DNA of 64,000 bases from Chitinophaga pinensis DSM 2588 (GTDB lineage: Bacteria > Bacteroidota > Bacteroidia > Chitinophagales > Chitinophagaceae), in NCBI RefSeq assembly GCF_000024005.1, contig NC_013132.1, forward strand, positions 4,830,001-4,894,000, given 5' to 3'. Positions 32,530 to 40,564 of the stretch are shown piece by piece. How positions within the stretch are numbered: position 1 is the first letter of the stretch; every line of letters begins with the position of its first letter. Below the pieces are notes generated by a model that was not told the origin of the DNA, did not search any database, and saw only the letters and a list, made by a program, of their open reading frames with translations. A program made the position numbers and the translations under genes.

Positions 32530-33322
32530 GTATGATGCGCCGGCAGGTACTGGTGTCAGGATAGACCAGTGGGGGCATGTGCTCAGCGCCTCTGTATTCT
32601 TACCAAAGAATTACGACAGTCAGGCTACCTGGCCTACAATTCTATGGTTTCATGGCGCCGGTGAGGCGTCACGTACATCATCTTATAATACGCTGCTGAA
32701 CAATGGCCTGCCGAGGTACATCAATTCCGGCCTTGAGATCCCGTTCATTGTGATCGCTATTCAGGATCAATGGAGCACTCCCTCTCCATCAGTCATAGAC
32801 TATACGCTACAAAATCAGTTCTTCTCTCAGTATAATATAGATAAGAATAGGATATATACAACCGGTCTCTCGTATGGCGGTGGCGGATCGCTTGCGATGG
32901 CCATTGCACATCCTGAATACGTTTCTGCTGTGGTCAGCGCTTCGCCGGCTGCGCTCCAGCCTGCAGAGGTGGCGAATATCACTACATTGGCAAAAAACAA
33001 AATACCTGTTTGGTTCTGGGCTGGCACGGTAGATAAATCAGGCCCTTTCCTGGAGAATGCGAAGGATTACATGTCAAAGATACTGGCGACCGGAGGCCAG
33101 GCATGGCTGACTACGGAACCGGTAGGACATGGCCCTTGGGACAACCTTTATAAGTCAAAAACCCTGCTCAATGGCCAGGACGTGTATACATTCTTCAGCA
33201 AGTACAGTAAGGGTATTACAGCCCCCGAACCGCCAAAAGATACACCGGTCGTTAAGAAACCGTTGTTCACCTATACAGTGAAAGTCTATAACGACGGATC
33301 ATATGATATCATTAAAAACTAA
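32462..33322 (+). CDS. Secreted alpha/beta hydrolase (esterase) of lysis block
   Basis: A 286-residue protein with a signal peptide (MKKLIWLLIALPVLAFGQ). The catalytic triad is visible: Ser137 in GLSYG, Asp191 in TVDKSG, His223 in VGHGPWDN; HGAGE (64-68) forms the oxyanion region. It resembles the PHB-depolymerase/LpqC-like esterases. In mycobacteriophages a different alpha/beta hydrolase (LysB) breaks the outer envelope; here a periplasmic esterase could attack outer-membrane lipids or acylated polysaccharide. It lies directly before the endolysin. Confidence 0.72.
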   Translation: MKKLIWLLIALPVLAFGQMKQIKYDAPAGTGVRIDQWGHVLSASVFLPKNYDSQATWPTILWFHGAGEASRTSSYNTLLNNGLPRYINSGLEIPFIVIAIQDQWSTPSPSVIDYTLQNQFFSQYNIDKNRIYTTGLSYGGGGSLAMAIAHPEYVSAVVSASPAALQPAEVANITTLAKNKIPVWFWAGTVDKSGPFLENAKDYMSKILATGGQAWLTTEPVGHGPWDNLYKSKTLLNGQDVYTFFSKYSKGITAPEPPKDTPVVKKPLFTYTVKVYNDGSYDIIKN

Positions 33323-33327
33323 CGGTA

Positions 33328-33849
33328 ATGAAGAACTATTATGAAGATAAGCCGTTAGTGCCATACCGGAAGAGTATAGTTGAAATGGGGCTTGTCGTAG
33401 ACTACCTTAAAAAGGTAGATGCTCCAGTGGAGGTGAAACGTGCCGCATATATAATGTTCCGGTTTGAGTCTGGTAACGGGCAGAAGGGATTGAATAATAA
33501 TTTCATTGGTGCTCAGGCTGACAGCGGCAGGTGGCCAGCGAAGTTTGACACGGTGATCACCGGTGTCGTTCGGAAGCAGGAGAACGGTACGAATGCCGAC
33601 CGGCTGTTTTTACAGTTTAATTCCTGGTCAAACAGTCTTGATTTCCTGATTGATCGTGTAGAGCAGCGTGGTTTATACGTCGGCGGCTTCGAGTCGAGAG
33701 TAACAAAGACACAGATTACCGACTCACGTGACCTTGCTATCGCCTATAAGCGCAGCTGGGTGACCGGAAATAAGAGGTACAACCCCAGCGAGGCAGAAAT
33801 ATCATCGTTTCTTTCAATGTACCGCCAGGCGGCAAAAATATTTGTATGA
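33328..33849 (+). CDS. Probable endolysin (lysozyme-like)
   Basis: A 173-residue protein starting MKNYYEDKPLVPYRKSIVEM. FRFESGNG contains a Glu (E47) in the position of the catalytic acid of lysozyme-like glycosidases, followed by NNNFIGAQADSGRW. No signal peptide is present, so release would need a holin. The assignment comes from motif and position after the holin-like genes. Confidence 0.6.
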   Translation: MKNYYEDKPLVPYRKSIVEMGLVVDYLKKVDAPVEVKRAAYIMFRFESGNGQKGLNNNFIGAQADSGRWPAKFDTVITGVVRKQENGTNADRLFLQFNSWSNSLDFLIDRVEQRGLYVGGFESRVTKTQITDSRDLAIAYKRSWVTGNKRYNPSEAEISSFLSMYRQAAKIFV

Positions 33850-34208
33850 CATCATCCAACGTGATCGCCGCGAGGCATGATATCAGGGTCCAGCGTAATG
33901 CCTCCTTCTCATTCTTCTTTCAGTTGGTTGACGCTGACGGTAATATCCTTGGTCCCAATGACGTGTTTCGCGTACGCGCGCAGGTGCGGAACATCGCCGG
34001 GAAAGTGGTGACAGCATTTGAGATGGGAGACGGCATGGAATGGTTTGAACATACGACTGGCTGGGTTCTGGTCATGTCAAAGAGTGACAGTGAAAAGAAC
34101 ATCTCTCCTGGTTCATATGATTGGGATCTGATGGTAGCAGTAACCGAAGGCAATAACCAATATCCATTACGAGGACCATACGTGATGGTAAATAATATCA
34201 CAGAATAA
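33846..34208 (+). CDS. BppU-like immunoglobulin-fold tail protein
   Basis: A 120-residue protein, overlapping both neighbours. IRVQRNASFSFFFQLVDADGNILG, RVRAQVRN and SPGSYDWDLMVA with YPLRGPYVM match the N-terminal domain of baseplate upper (BppU) proteins. It probably anchors the SGNH hydrolase encoded next to the tail. Confidence 0.62.
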   Translation: MTSSNVIAARHDIRVQRNASFSFFFQLVDADGNILGPNDVFRVRAQVRNIAGKVVTAFEMGDGMEWFEHTTGWVLVMSKSDSEKNISPGSYDWDLMVAVTEGNNQYPLRGPYVMVNNITE

Positions 34209-35776
34209 TGAGAGACATTGTACAGGTTATAGTAGGAGGGGTCATTCGCGTTCCGGCTTCCGGTGGTGCTGTATCAATTGGTGGAGAGGCGCCAGCTATC
34301 AGCGTCTATGCTGAAGGAGATAACCAGGTTATCAGCGTCGGAGCGGCGCCGTATTACCTTACAGGGAAGATAGGAGTGATCGGTGACAGCCAGGGAACAG
34401 GCCAGTACCAATCCCCCGGGGCAGGAATTGTCGATCTACTGGAGACTGCATTTCCAAACGCTGAGTTTACCAACTATTGTGTTGTGAACTACAACAGCCG
34501 CCGGCTGATGCCAGACGGGAATAATGCCTATGTAGACACAGCGCATAATATCACCAAGGCCCTGAGCGACGGGAACAAGGTAATTATAGTTTGTGATACC
34601 AGTAACGACAGTGACAGCACGAACCCCGCCGGCGGCTTGGTTCCTCTGTCTGAGTGGCAAGACAATTTGCTCACCATGCAGGAGGCGGCATTGGGCTCAG
34701 GGGCCAGGATACTATTTATATCCACCTTCCCAAGAGCGCAACTATCCTCCGGTGGCCAGCAGCAGCAGAAAGATATGGCGGAGTTCCAGCTGCGCACATT
34801 CCCCAACAACCTGGTATACGCCTATACTGCGCTGGGTAATCCGGCGAACAGTAACCAGCTGCGCCCGCAGTATAACTACGGGGATAATATTCACCTGAAC
34901 GATCCAGGTGCAGCTGCTTTGGCCCAGTTGATAATAGCGAAGATGACGGAGATGTTCGTTACCGAACCAGGAAAGCGAATCTCCATTCCAATACAAAAGG
35001 CAGATACCGCAAACGGCCCATGGTCTGACACAGCAATAATCACAGACACAACTGACAACAACCTGATTGTTTCGCAGGATAATAAGTTCTACCGGGGCCG
35101 CATAAAATATGCTGGCGGTTACGTCTCTCCCTGGTCCGCGACCGTTCAAGGGCTTTCCGGAAATACGCCGGCCCCTGATCCTGAGCTGCAGGTGGCTGGT
35201 TTCCGGTTCTCGCTGAGCAATACCGATACTATTTCAGGGTTTTTGAATGTAACCGGTGGAGGTTTGGACCCTAACAATTACAGCCGGGTATGGACGCATC
35301 CGAGTGGTGTCACACTTACTCACTTGGTAACAGACGGAACCACAGCTACTCAAAAGTGGGGTGCTCAATTCGTTCCAGGGAATGCTGGAAATGATTCAGG
35401 TGAAACCACAAACGACGGAGGCGGGATACTTCCGGCAGCTGGTGCACAAGTTGGAGCATTTTTTAATAATGGCGCCACAACACCCGGGTATCAATTTATC
35501 TTAAAGGGAATACCTGGTGCAAGTTATGAGGTAGATGTTTATGGTTCGTTGAATTCTGGATTTGGATTAGATGCGGACCCCATGGTAGTTTCCTTCACCG
35601 GGAAAACTCCTATAGAGTTCAATGCCGTTGGATCTACCAGTAGAAAGGCAACATTTACTGGTATCACAGCAGACGGTACCGGTGTGATCGGATCTTATTC
35701 TGTTGCGCCCAAGGCTGGGCAGTCGCAATTTGGAATGAATAACGCACTCGTCGTAAGACAAGTGGAGATCTCATAA
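34208..35776 (+). CDS. SGNH hydrolase tail protein
   Basis: A 522-residue protein. Residues 1-50 form an attachment segment; the SGNH hydrolase has block I GVIGDSQ (Ser61), an Asn in TSND (N133), and the DxxH pair D226/H229 in GDNIHLNDPG. It probably removes acetyl groups from host surface sugar. Residues 255-305 look like a fibronectin-like segment, and the C-terminal 200 residues are a beta-sandwich with PGYQFILKGIPGASYEVDVYG. The stop is followed by the late terminator. Confidence 0.78.
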   Translation: MRDIVQVIVGGVIRVPASGGAVSIGGEAPAISVYAEGDNQVISVGAAPYYLTGKIGVIGDSQGTGQYQSPGAGIVDLLETAFPNAEFTNYCVVNYNSRRLMPDGNNAYVDTAHNITKALSDGNKVIIVCDTSNDSDSTNPAGGLVPLSEWQDNLLTMQEAALGSGARILFISTFPRAQLSSGGQQQQKDMAEFQLRTFPNNLVYAYTALGNPANSNQLRPQYNYGDNIHLNDPGAAALAQLIIAKMTEMFVTEPGKRISIPIQKADTANGPWSDTAIITDTTDNNLIVSQDNKFYRGRIKYAGGYVSPWSATVQGLSGNTPAPDPELQVAGFRFSLSNTDTISGFLNVTGGGLDPNNYSRVWTHPSGVTLTHLVTDGTTATQKWGAQFVPGNAGNDSGETTNDGGGILPAAGAQVGAFFNNGATTPGYQFILKGIPGASYEVDVYGSLNSGFGLDADPMVVSFTGKTPIEFNAVGSTSRKATFTGITADGTGVIGSYSVAPKAGQSQFGMNNALVVRQVEIS

Positions 35777-35804
35777 AAGTTGATTTTGGTTGATATTGTG
35801 AGCG

Positions 35805-35830
35805 GCCGGGTGATCACACCCGGCTTTTTT
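35805..35830 (+). terminator. Rho-independent terminator of phage late operon
   Basis: GCCGGGTG (35805-35812) and CACCCGGC (35817-35824) form an uninterrupted 8-bp stem with an ATCA loop, followed by six T. It is the strongest terminator in the prophage and ends the structural transcript 29 bp after the last tail gene. Confidence 0.92.
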
Positions 35831-35871
35831 ATTTGCCAAATATTGTAGTAGTTTGTACTAAAATAGTGTCC

Positions 35872-36180
35872 ATGTGTGCGATTGATTTTACCGTGTGTAT
35901 AGGAGATAAGTCCACTTTAGGTAAAGCTTATATAGCTGGAACCGGTAATTCGATCGGAGTTACTGTTGGTGTACACCAGGGCTATATAGTAAAGTATAGA
36001 GACGGCTGGGGATATTCTCCTAACTCACCTCATAGTATTATATACTCTCATGATGTCTTCATAATATTGGATATGTTCAGGGAGAAATTTCCAAAACTTG
36101 ATATCTTCAAAACCGACTATAAGTTCTGCGATTATTTTTTCTACTACAACCCATATAGACATAGGAATAGACATACTTAA
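35872..36180 (+). CDS. Possible moron gene, 102 aa
   Basis: After the late terminator, an AT-rich gene begins MCAIDFTVCIGDKSTLG (a TTG start at 35833 would place the first codons on the promoter-like region). It contains GYIVKYRDGWGYSP and a Tyr/Phe-rich basic end. No family is recognised. The TTTGCCAAA at 35832-35840 resembles an operator half-site of the phage palindrome, so it may be expressed separately in the lysogen. Confidence 0.4.
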   Translation: MCAIDFTVCIGDKSTLGKAYIAGTGNSIGVTVGVHQGYIVKYRDGWGYSPNSPHSIIYSHDVFIILDMFREKFPKLDIFKTDYKFCDYFFYYNPYRHRNRHT

Positions 36181-36418
36181 ATATTCTGTGTATTGAAATG
36201 CAGTGTGGATAAGGGTAGATTTTAAAATTCGTACACAGTGCAGGTAATGCAGATTGTGTAAATCAGGTTTCCTTTCATCTGCAGGATATCTCTAACTTTA
36301 TCCATGACAAAAAGATTTAAGGAATGCATTCTACTATTAAGTTATGCCTTTTTTAGCAAAAAAACATGAAGTCCCCCTGAAAACAATATTATTCGCTCCC
36401 GGATGGACGAAAACAGAA
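36181..36418. other. Non-coding right junction of the prophage
   Basis: An AT-rich stretch of about 240 bp without a credible gene. It holds the change from phage gene density and composition to the chromosomal pattern. The attachment core must lie near here if the prophage ends at this side, but no tRNA gene or inverted repeat marks it, and the matching left copy is outside the window. Confidence 0.4.
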
Positions 36419-36444
36419 AAGCCGCCTTATGGAGGAGGCGGCTT
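36419..36444 (-). terminator. Terminator of PepSY-like gene
   Basis: AAGCCGCCT (36419-36427) pairs with AGGCGGCTT (36436-36444) across an 8-nt loop. In the leftward direction the stem is followed by TTTTCTGTTTTC. It lies 21 bp past the stop of the leftward gene. Confidence 0.8.
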
Positions 36445-36465
36445 GTAGTCATATCGGTGAGGGGC

Positions 36466-36927
36466 TTACTTCTTCCCTTCTTTTTTGTCTTTCTTATCTT
36501 TCTTATCCAGTACGTTTTCCAGTACTTTACCATCAGGGCTGAAAGTTACCTTTCTTTCTTCCGGTTTCTTCTGCAGTTCTACCTTATAGGTAACAGCGCT
36601 GCCGGCAGTGTGTTTGTCAACGTCATGGATAGTATATCCGGCAAATTGCTGCTGAACGGCCTGTTTAACGGCAGCAGGCAGATCTGCGTCTTTGATGTCT
36701 TCCTTCTGTTTTACCAGTTTACCGCTGGCGTCGTACCAAACGTCATGTTTGTGAAACTCGGCTTTGTACTGGTTATCTTTCAACTTCCATTTAACACCTG
36801 TTGCAGCGGGAAACTGCTGCTGAAAACTTTTGGTAACGGCGGCAGGTACATTGACCGGTTGATCGCTTTTCTGCGCATAAGTGGCGATACCGGTTCCCAA
36901 TAAGAAAATGAAAATGAGATGTTTCAT
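36466..36927 (-). CDS. PepSY-like periplasmic protein
   Basis: A 153-residue protein with a signal peptide (MKHLIFIFLLGTGIATYAQ, cleavage after YA/Q). The mature part has the PepSY-like pattern: VPAAVTKSFQQQFPAATGVKWKL near 26-49, YKAEFHKHDVWYDASGKLV, then a second AAVKQAVQQQFAGYTI half, so two tandem PepSY-like lobes. The C-terminus is Lys/Asp-rich. Members bind proteins or sense the envelope; no function is established. It is monocistronic with its own promoter and terminator. Confidence 0.78.
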   Translation of the reverse strand: MKHLIFIFLLGTGIATYAQKSDQPVNVPAAVTKSFQQQFPAATGVKWKLKDNQYKAEFHKHDVWYDASGKLVKQKEDIKDADLPAAVKQAVQQQFAGYTIHDVDKHTAGSAVTYKVELQKKPEERKVTFSPDGKVLENVLDKKDKKDKKEGKK

Positions 36928-36951
36928 GAATGCGTGTTTTAATTAACAGGC

Positions 36952-36984
36952 CAAAATTAATGAAAGAATCAGCACCTTGGCAAA
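36952..36984 (-). promoter_or_regulatory. Promoter of PepSY-like gene
   Basis: On the minus strand TAATTTTG (36959-36952) is an exact TAnnTTTG -7 box, and TTTG (36984-36981) lies 21 bp upstream. The leader to the ATG is about 20 nt. Confidence 0.55.
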
Positions 36985-37100
36985 AAGACCGCAGATTCAC
37001 AACAAAATCCGTCATTTGTAAAAGTAAATCCTTGTTTCCTGCTAATTGACCGGATCTCCGTAACTTTACAGTATCGTTTTTCTCCCCATAATATAGGTTT

Positions 37101-37400
37101 ATGATACAATTCCGCGCAATTAAAAGGTCGCTTGTACCTGACAACACTATGGCCGACTACATTAACAATCTTCCTGCCCGCTTTAACAACTCGAAAGCAG
37201 AGAGAATAGCCGCCTACCTGACACACCAGTTCGGCCAGGAATGCTGTAAATCACATCCTGATCATACGGTGGAAATGAATATCGAATCCCGGTCAGAAGA
37301 TGGAGACGTGGTGCTTTACGCTTATAGCAAAAGCTGCTGCGATACCTTTACCCTCCGCCTGAAGCAGATCATCGACAAGAGTAAAGATTTATTTCCCTGA
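37101..37400 (+). CDS. Hypothetical protein, 99 aa
   Basis: Starts MIQFRAIKRSL; an internal ATG at 37149 (MADYINNLPARFNN) is an equally good start. Contains HQFGQECCKSHPDHTVEM and SKSCCDTFTLRLKQ with two Cys pairs, so metal binding or disulfides are possible. A TAACTTTA box at 37061-37068 is one base off the Bacteroidota -7 consensus. It is divergent from the PepSY gene. No family recognised. Confidence 0.6.
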   Translation: MIQFRAIKRSLVPDNTMADYINNLPARFNNSKAERIAAYLTHQFGQECCKSHPDHTVEMNIESRSEDGDVVLYAYSKSCCDTFTLRLKQIIDKSKDLFP

Positions 37401-37456
37401 TCGTATACAATGCGGCGAAAAAGCCGTAACTTTTCCCGATCCTTAACCCTTTATTT

Positions 37457-38062
37457 ATGACACAAACTTATCATAGCGAGCGCGAACAATCATCTACCCG
37501 CGCTAATGCCGCTAACATGTCTTCACAAGGTATCCAGCGTAAAGCAGTGGAAGCCCGTCTGAAGAGCGAACCTGTGCAGCAACAGTCACTTCCGGAAGAA
37601 GAAATGCCTGCCCAACTGGCGGCAATAGAAGAGGTATTACCGGCCCAGATGGCTGCTATTGAGGATGAATTGCCGGCGCAGATGGCCGCCATGGATGAAG
37701 AAGAATTACCGGTTCAGGCTAAATCAGCCGTTCAGCTGAAAGCCAATCAGACGGGTATGCCCGACCAGCTCAAGTCGGGTGTAGAAAGTCTGTCTGGTAT
37801 AGATATGTCAGACGTGAAAGTGCACTATAACTCCTCCCAGCCCGCACAGCTGAATGCCCATGCATATGCACAGGGGACGGATATTCACGTAGCCCCCGGA
37901 CAGGAACAGCACCTGCCCCATGAAGCCTGGCATGTTGTACAACAGAAACAAGGCAGGGTACAGGCCACTACCCAGTTAAAGGAAAGCGTGCCTGTCAATG
38001 ATGATGTTGCGCTCGAAACAGAAGCCGACGTCATGGGACAGAAAAGCCTTCAACAGGGTTAA
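37457..38062 (+). CDS. DUF4157 protein linked to eCIS
   Basis: A 201-residue protein. The DUF4157 domain (about 100-180) has SGVESLSGIDMSDVKVHYNSS, HAYAQGTDIHVAPGQE and HEAWHVVQQKQG; HEAWH (155-159) has the HExxH zinc-protease form. Residues 48-88 hold three 11-residue acidic repeats of the type EEVLPAQMAAI plus a degenerate copy. The end DDVALETEADVMGQKSLQ is also usual in the family. DUF4157 domains are a known marker of eCIS effectors and often head toxins; here the toxin part is missing, so it could be a self-contained protease or a chaperone-like partner. Confidence 0.78.
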   Translation: MTQTYHSEREQSSTRANAANMSSQGIQRKAVEARLKSEPVQQQSLPEEEMPAQLAAIEEVLPAQMAAIEDELPAQMAAMDEEELPVQAKSAVQLKANQTGMPDQLKSGVESLSGIDMSDVKVHYNSSQPAQLNAHAYAQGTDIHVAPGQEQHLPHEAWHVVQQKQGRVQATTQLKESVPVNDDVALETEADVMGQKSLQQG

Positions 38063-38255
38063 GGCTTATCCTCGTGTATCAGTAAAGGACGTATCAATAG
38101 TCTCATAATCAGCATACCAAGGCATATGCTTGCGGCAGCAGCCGACGTCATGAGACAGAAAAGCCTTCGACAGGGTTAAGGCTTATCCTCGTGTGTCAGT
38201 AAAGGACGTATCAGTAGTCTCATAATCAGCATACCAAGGCATATACCTGCGGCAA
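38024..38255. repeat. 117-bp direct tandem duplication over two convergent gene ends
   Basis: The unit starting GCCGACGTCATG at 38024 recurs at 38141, a period of 117 bp, and runs to about 38255. Six substitutions, all transitions, are seen in about 110 aligned bases, then similarity ends. Unit 1 covers the true C-terminus of the DUF4157 gene and a copy of the last codons of the leftward gene; unit 2 covers a copy of the DUF4157 end and the true C-terminus of the leftward gene. Thus a fossil gene end lies in each direction. Confidence 0.9.
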
Positions 38256-40263
38256 AGATCAGTAATGCATCCAGCATAGGGATGGTGACGCATCTGGCCC
38301 CGGCACTCATGTTCGGCGTAATACCAAATGGAACGTCCCTGTTCAGAAATCCTGCCGCAATAGCAAAGAATGCCGTTACAAATACAGACCCAACCAGTAT
38401 ACGGAGCATCATTTTTCTCCATTTCCAGCTAGTTCCCTTCATTCTTAGATTATATGCATACAGGAACCCGATCAGCAGTGTAGTGATCAGCAGGAATACT
38501 GTAAGCCATACAAAGAAGGTATCGTCGTTATGTCCGTGCCTGTTTTCAATATCCAGCTGACAGGGATCCGTAAACATCAGCTTCAGGACATGTGCCTCAT
38601 GGCGTAGCTTTTTTACCAGTCTGCCCCACCAGGACAAGGTAGGTTCCGTCTGAGGAACCAGCGGGACCGTTGCCAGGAAAGTGGTATCGATGCTTACAAA
38701 CTTGTCTGTCAGTACATCCCATAATTCTCCATAACCATCATCTGCACCCAGTGGCCATACTGCCACGCCGCCAAGACCCATATTCAGGATAAAGTCATAT
38801 TTCACGTCAAGCGTACTGGCATCGTCAAACCAGATCTCCGACGTCACCGTACCCGGTGCATCTTTCTCCCTGATCAATGCTGCTACCGCATCTTCGTCAT
38901 AATTCACCGAGGTATCGGAAGGGAATCGTTTTTTGATATCGCTGTAAGAAACATAGCGGGTGAACAGGTCTCTGCCATCAGCGCCTTTCTTCCATTCGGT
39001 ACCATAATAAGATAAGAGCAGGATGAATTTAGCAGGCGGAATCTGTTGATTTAGCAGGCGGGAAATCACTGGTTCAATCGCTCTCCGGGCATCTCCTTTC
39101 ATGGGAGACAGAGGTCCGGCAGCTGTTCCGCCGGCCTTTGTAAAGTCGACCAGGAAATGTGTGGTAAAGCTGTTCAATGCCCGCAGGTCGTAAGCCGCTG
39201 CTTCGTCAAACGGCGGCACTGTAACCGTTAAACGGTATTGTGGATTGGCAATGTTCAGGTTGTTATGCAGCAGACCGATAAAATGGGTAAAGGCCGTTCT
39301 TTGTTTTCCATTCAATGCAGCCAGCCATACATTCACACCTTCCGCCTGGTATTGCCTTAATAAAAGCAGGAGGGAGTCTACACAGTGTAATTGTGAACTT
39401 TCATCCTTTAGCAATGCTTCTATACGGGAGGCATCGGTTTCATAAAAAGTGAAGGTGCGGTTATTCGCCAGGTTGAAGAACTGTAGTGAATCCGGTATGC
39501 GGGTTGCGTTTACAGCAGTCGTATAACCGTAATAGTTTGCCTCACTGATCGTCGTATAATTGTAATGCAGAAACTTATCGCTCATCCAATAAGGATGGAT
39601 GCCGATAACCGCCGCTTTATGTCCTAATTGTAAGGTATACGTCTTGCCGATAGAGTCATTGACGGGCAACGTATCTATCTTATCGGGGTCGCGGCCGTAT
39701 AGTTCGCGGACCTTCTGTAATCTTTGCTGCTGGGCGGCGCTGTTCCTTTCTTCTGCTTCTTTCTGTTGCAGGATGGGAATGATCTTGTTAATGAGCGCTG
39801 TGACATCTGCTTCAGAAACGGGCGCAACGGGCGTATCGATTACTTCTTCTGCCGGATCGTCTGGAGCAGGTGTTGGTTCGGGCCGCGACATGATCTTATC
39901 TATCAGTGCACGCAGTGAATCAAAATGCTGGTTCTGCTGTAGTGATAACTCAGCATTCAGTTTTTTGATATCTGCGGAGGTGGCGACCATGGAATCGGCC
40001 ATCACCGTTCTGATGATGGTGATCACACGTTGTTGCTCACGCGCCCGGGCATTTCGCCTGAACTGTAACGCGGAAACAATTTTCTGCAGCAGTTTTACCT
40101 TTCCTGTGGTGTCTTTCTGGAAGGCCGGCAGATTGATTGTCTTTGGTTGCGTGGTATCATACCTGTAGGTATGTACATCATTGGCGTATATTTTCGTCCC
40201 GGTAAATGAAAAGATAAGAAGGAACAAAAATATCCCAGTGATATTTTTGAAAAGGGAGTACAT
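38176..40263 (-). CDS. Membrane-anchored GH18-like protein, probably inactive
   Basis: A 695-residue protein. N-terminal hydrophobic segment (about 9-27), coiled coil with Gln/Glu-rich stretches (60-190), then a TIM-barrel-like region of the glycoside hydrolase 18 kind (about 215-540): GHKAAVIGIHPYWMSDKF, EANYYGYTT, and GVNVWLAALNG (309-319), where family members carry DxxDxDxE. The acidic residues are replaced, so chitinase activity is unlikely. Three further membrane segments lie near 580-602, 617-640 and 660-684. It is divergent from the eCIS operon and may anchor or regulate the particle. Confidence 0.6.
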   Translation of the reverse strand: MYSLFKNITGIFLFLLIFSFTGTKIYANDVHTYRYDTTQPKTINLPAFQKDTTGKVKLLQKIVSALQFRRNARAREQQRVITIIRTVMADSMVATSADIKKLNAELSLQQNQHFDSLRALIDKIMSRPEPTPAPDDPAEEVIDTPVAPVSEADVTALINKIIPILQQKEAEERNSAAQQQRLQKVRELYGRDPDKIDTLPVNDSIGKTYTLQLGHKAAVIGIHPYWMSDKFLHYNYTTISEANYYGYTTAVNATRIPDSLQFFNLANNRTFTFYETDASRIEALLKDESSQLHCVDSLLLLLRQYQAEGVNVWLAALNGKQRTAFTHFIGLLHNNLNIANPQYRLTVTVPPFDEAAAYDLRALNSFTTHFLVDFTKAGGTAAGPLSPMKGDARRAIEPVISRLLNQQIPPAKFILLLSYYGTEWKKGADGRDLFTRYVSYSDIKKRFPSDTSVNYDEDAVAALIREKDAPGTVTSEIWFDDASTLDVKYDFILNMGLGGVAVWPLGADDGYGELWDVLTDKFVSIDTTFLATVPLVPQTEPTLSWWGRLVKKLRHEAHVLKLMFTDPCQLDIENRHGHNDDTFFVWLTVFLLITTLLIGFLYAYNLRMKGTSWKWRKMMLRILVGSVFVTAFFAIAAGFLNRDVPFGITPNMSAGARCVTIPMLDALLIFAAGICLGMLIMRLLIRPLLTHEDKP

Positions 40264-40564
40264 AAGAATTGAGATTTACCTGACAACGCAAGCGCAAGAG
40301 TAATAATAATTTTTAAAAAATAGCTAATTATTCAGTTAAATAAAATTTTTTTCATTTCATTTAACTGCTATCTTGTGCTTCAATAGGAAAAACATTATCC
40401 GTTAAAAGATCCTGGCACCCTAACTATCCGCCCGGTATATCCGGAGATCAGACCAACGTAAAGAACGAACGTTGCATCATTTATAAAGAAAACATTGTGC
40501 ATTGCCTCTGGTAACACATGTGCGCCTCAGCTGAGCTGAGAACTTCCTGAGAAAATTTAGCCAT
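40264..40564. promoter_or_regulatory. Divergent intergenic region before the eCIS operon
   Basis: A 300-bp AT-rich region without a gene, lying between the leftward GH18-like gene and the rightward eCIS operon. It must hold both promoters. TATCTTG near 40370 loosely resembles a -7 box for the eCIS operon but lacks one base; no convincing -33 box or hairpin is seen. Confidence 0.35.

Larger units (their letters stand above)
1..36180. mobile_element. HK97-type siphovirus prophage (left end outside window)
   Basis: The segment carries a full set of virion genes in the usual order: terminase, portal, MuF, protease, capsid, connectors, tail tube, chaperones, tape measure, tail tip, fibres, lysis. 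It also has a divergent repressor region near 1.8 kb. Virion genes all read rightward, while the small genes left of 1.7 kb read leftward and run off the window. The right limit is placed after the last AT-rich small gene near 36.18 kb, before the leftward PepSY gene. No integrase, excisionase or replication gene is visible, so those probably lie to the left. The exact attachment site was not found. Confidence 0.85.

Noticed and set aside
1..36180. CRISPR array in the prophage or host part
   Set aside because: No regularly spaced identical repeats were found; the only long repeats are the tape-measure codon repeats and the 117-bp tandem duplication outside the prophage.
38176..38422. Separate small genes in the C-terminal part of the GH18-like gene
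   Set aside because: They lie in other frames of a continuous membrane-protein coding sequence and lack recognisable content.
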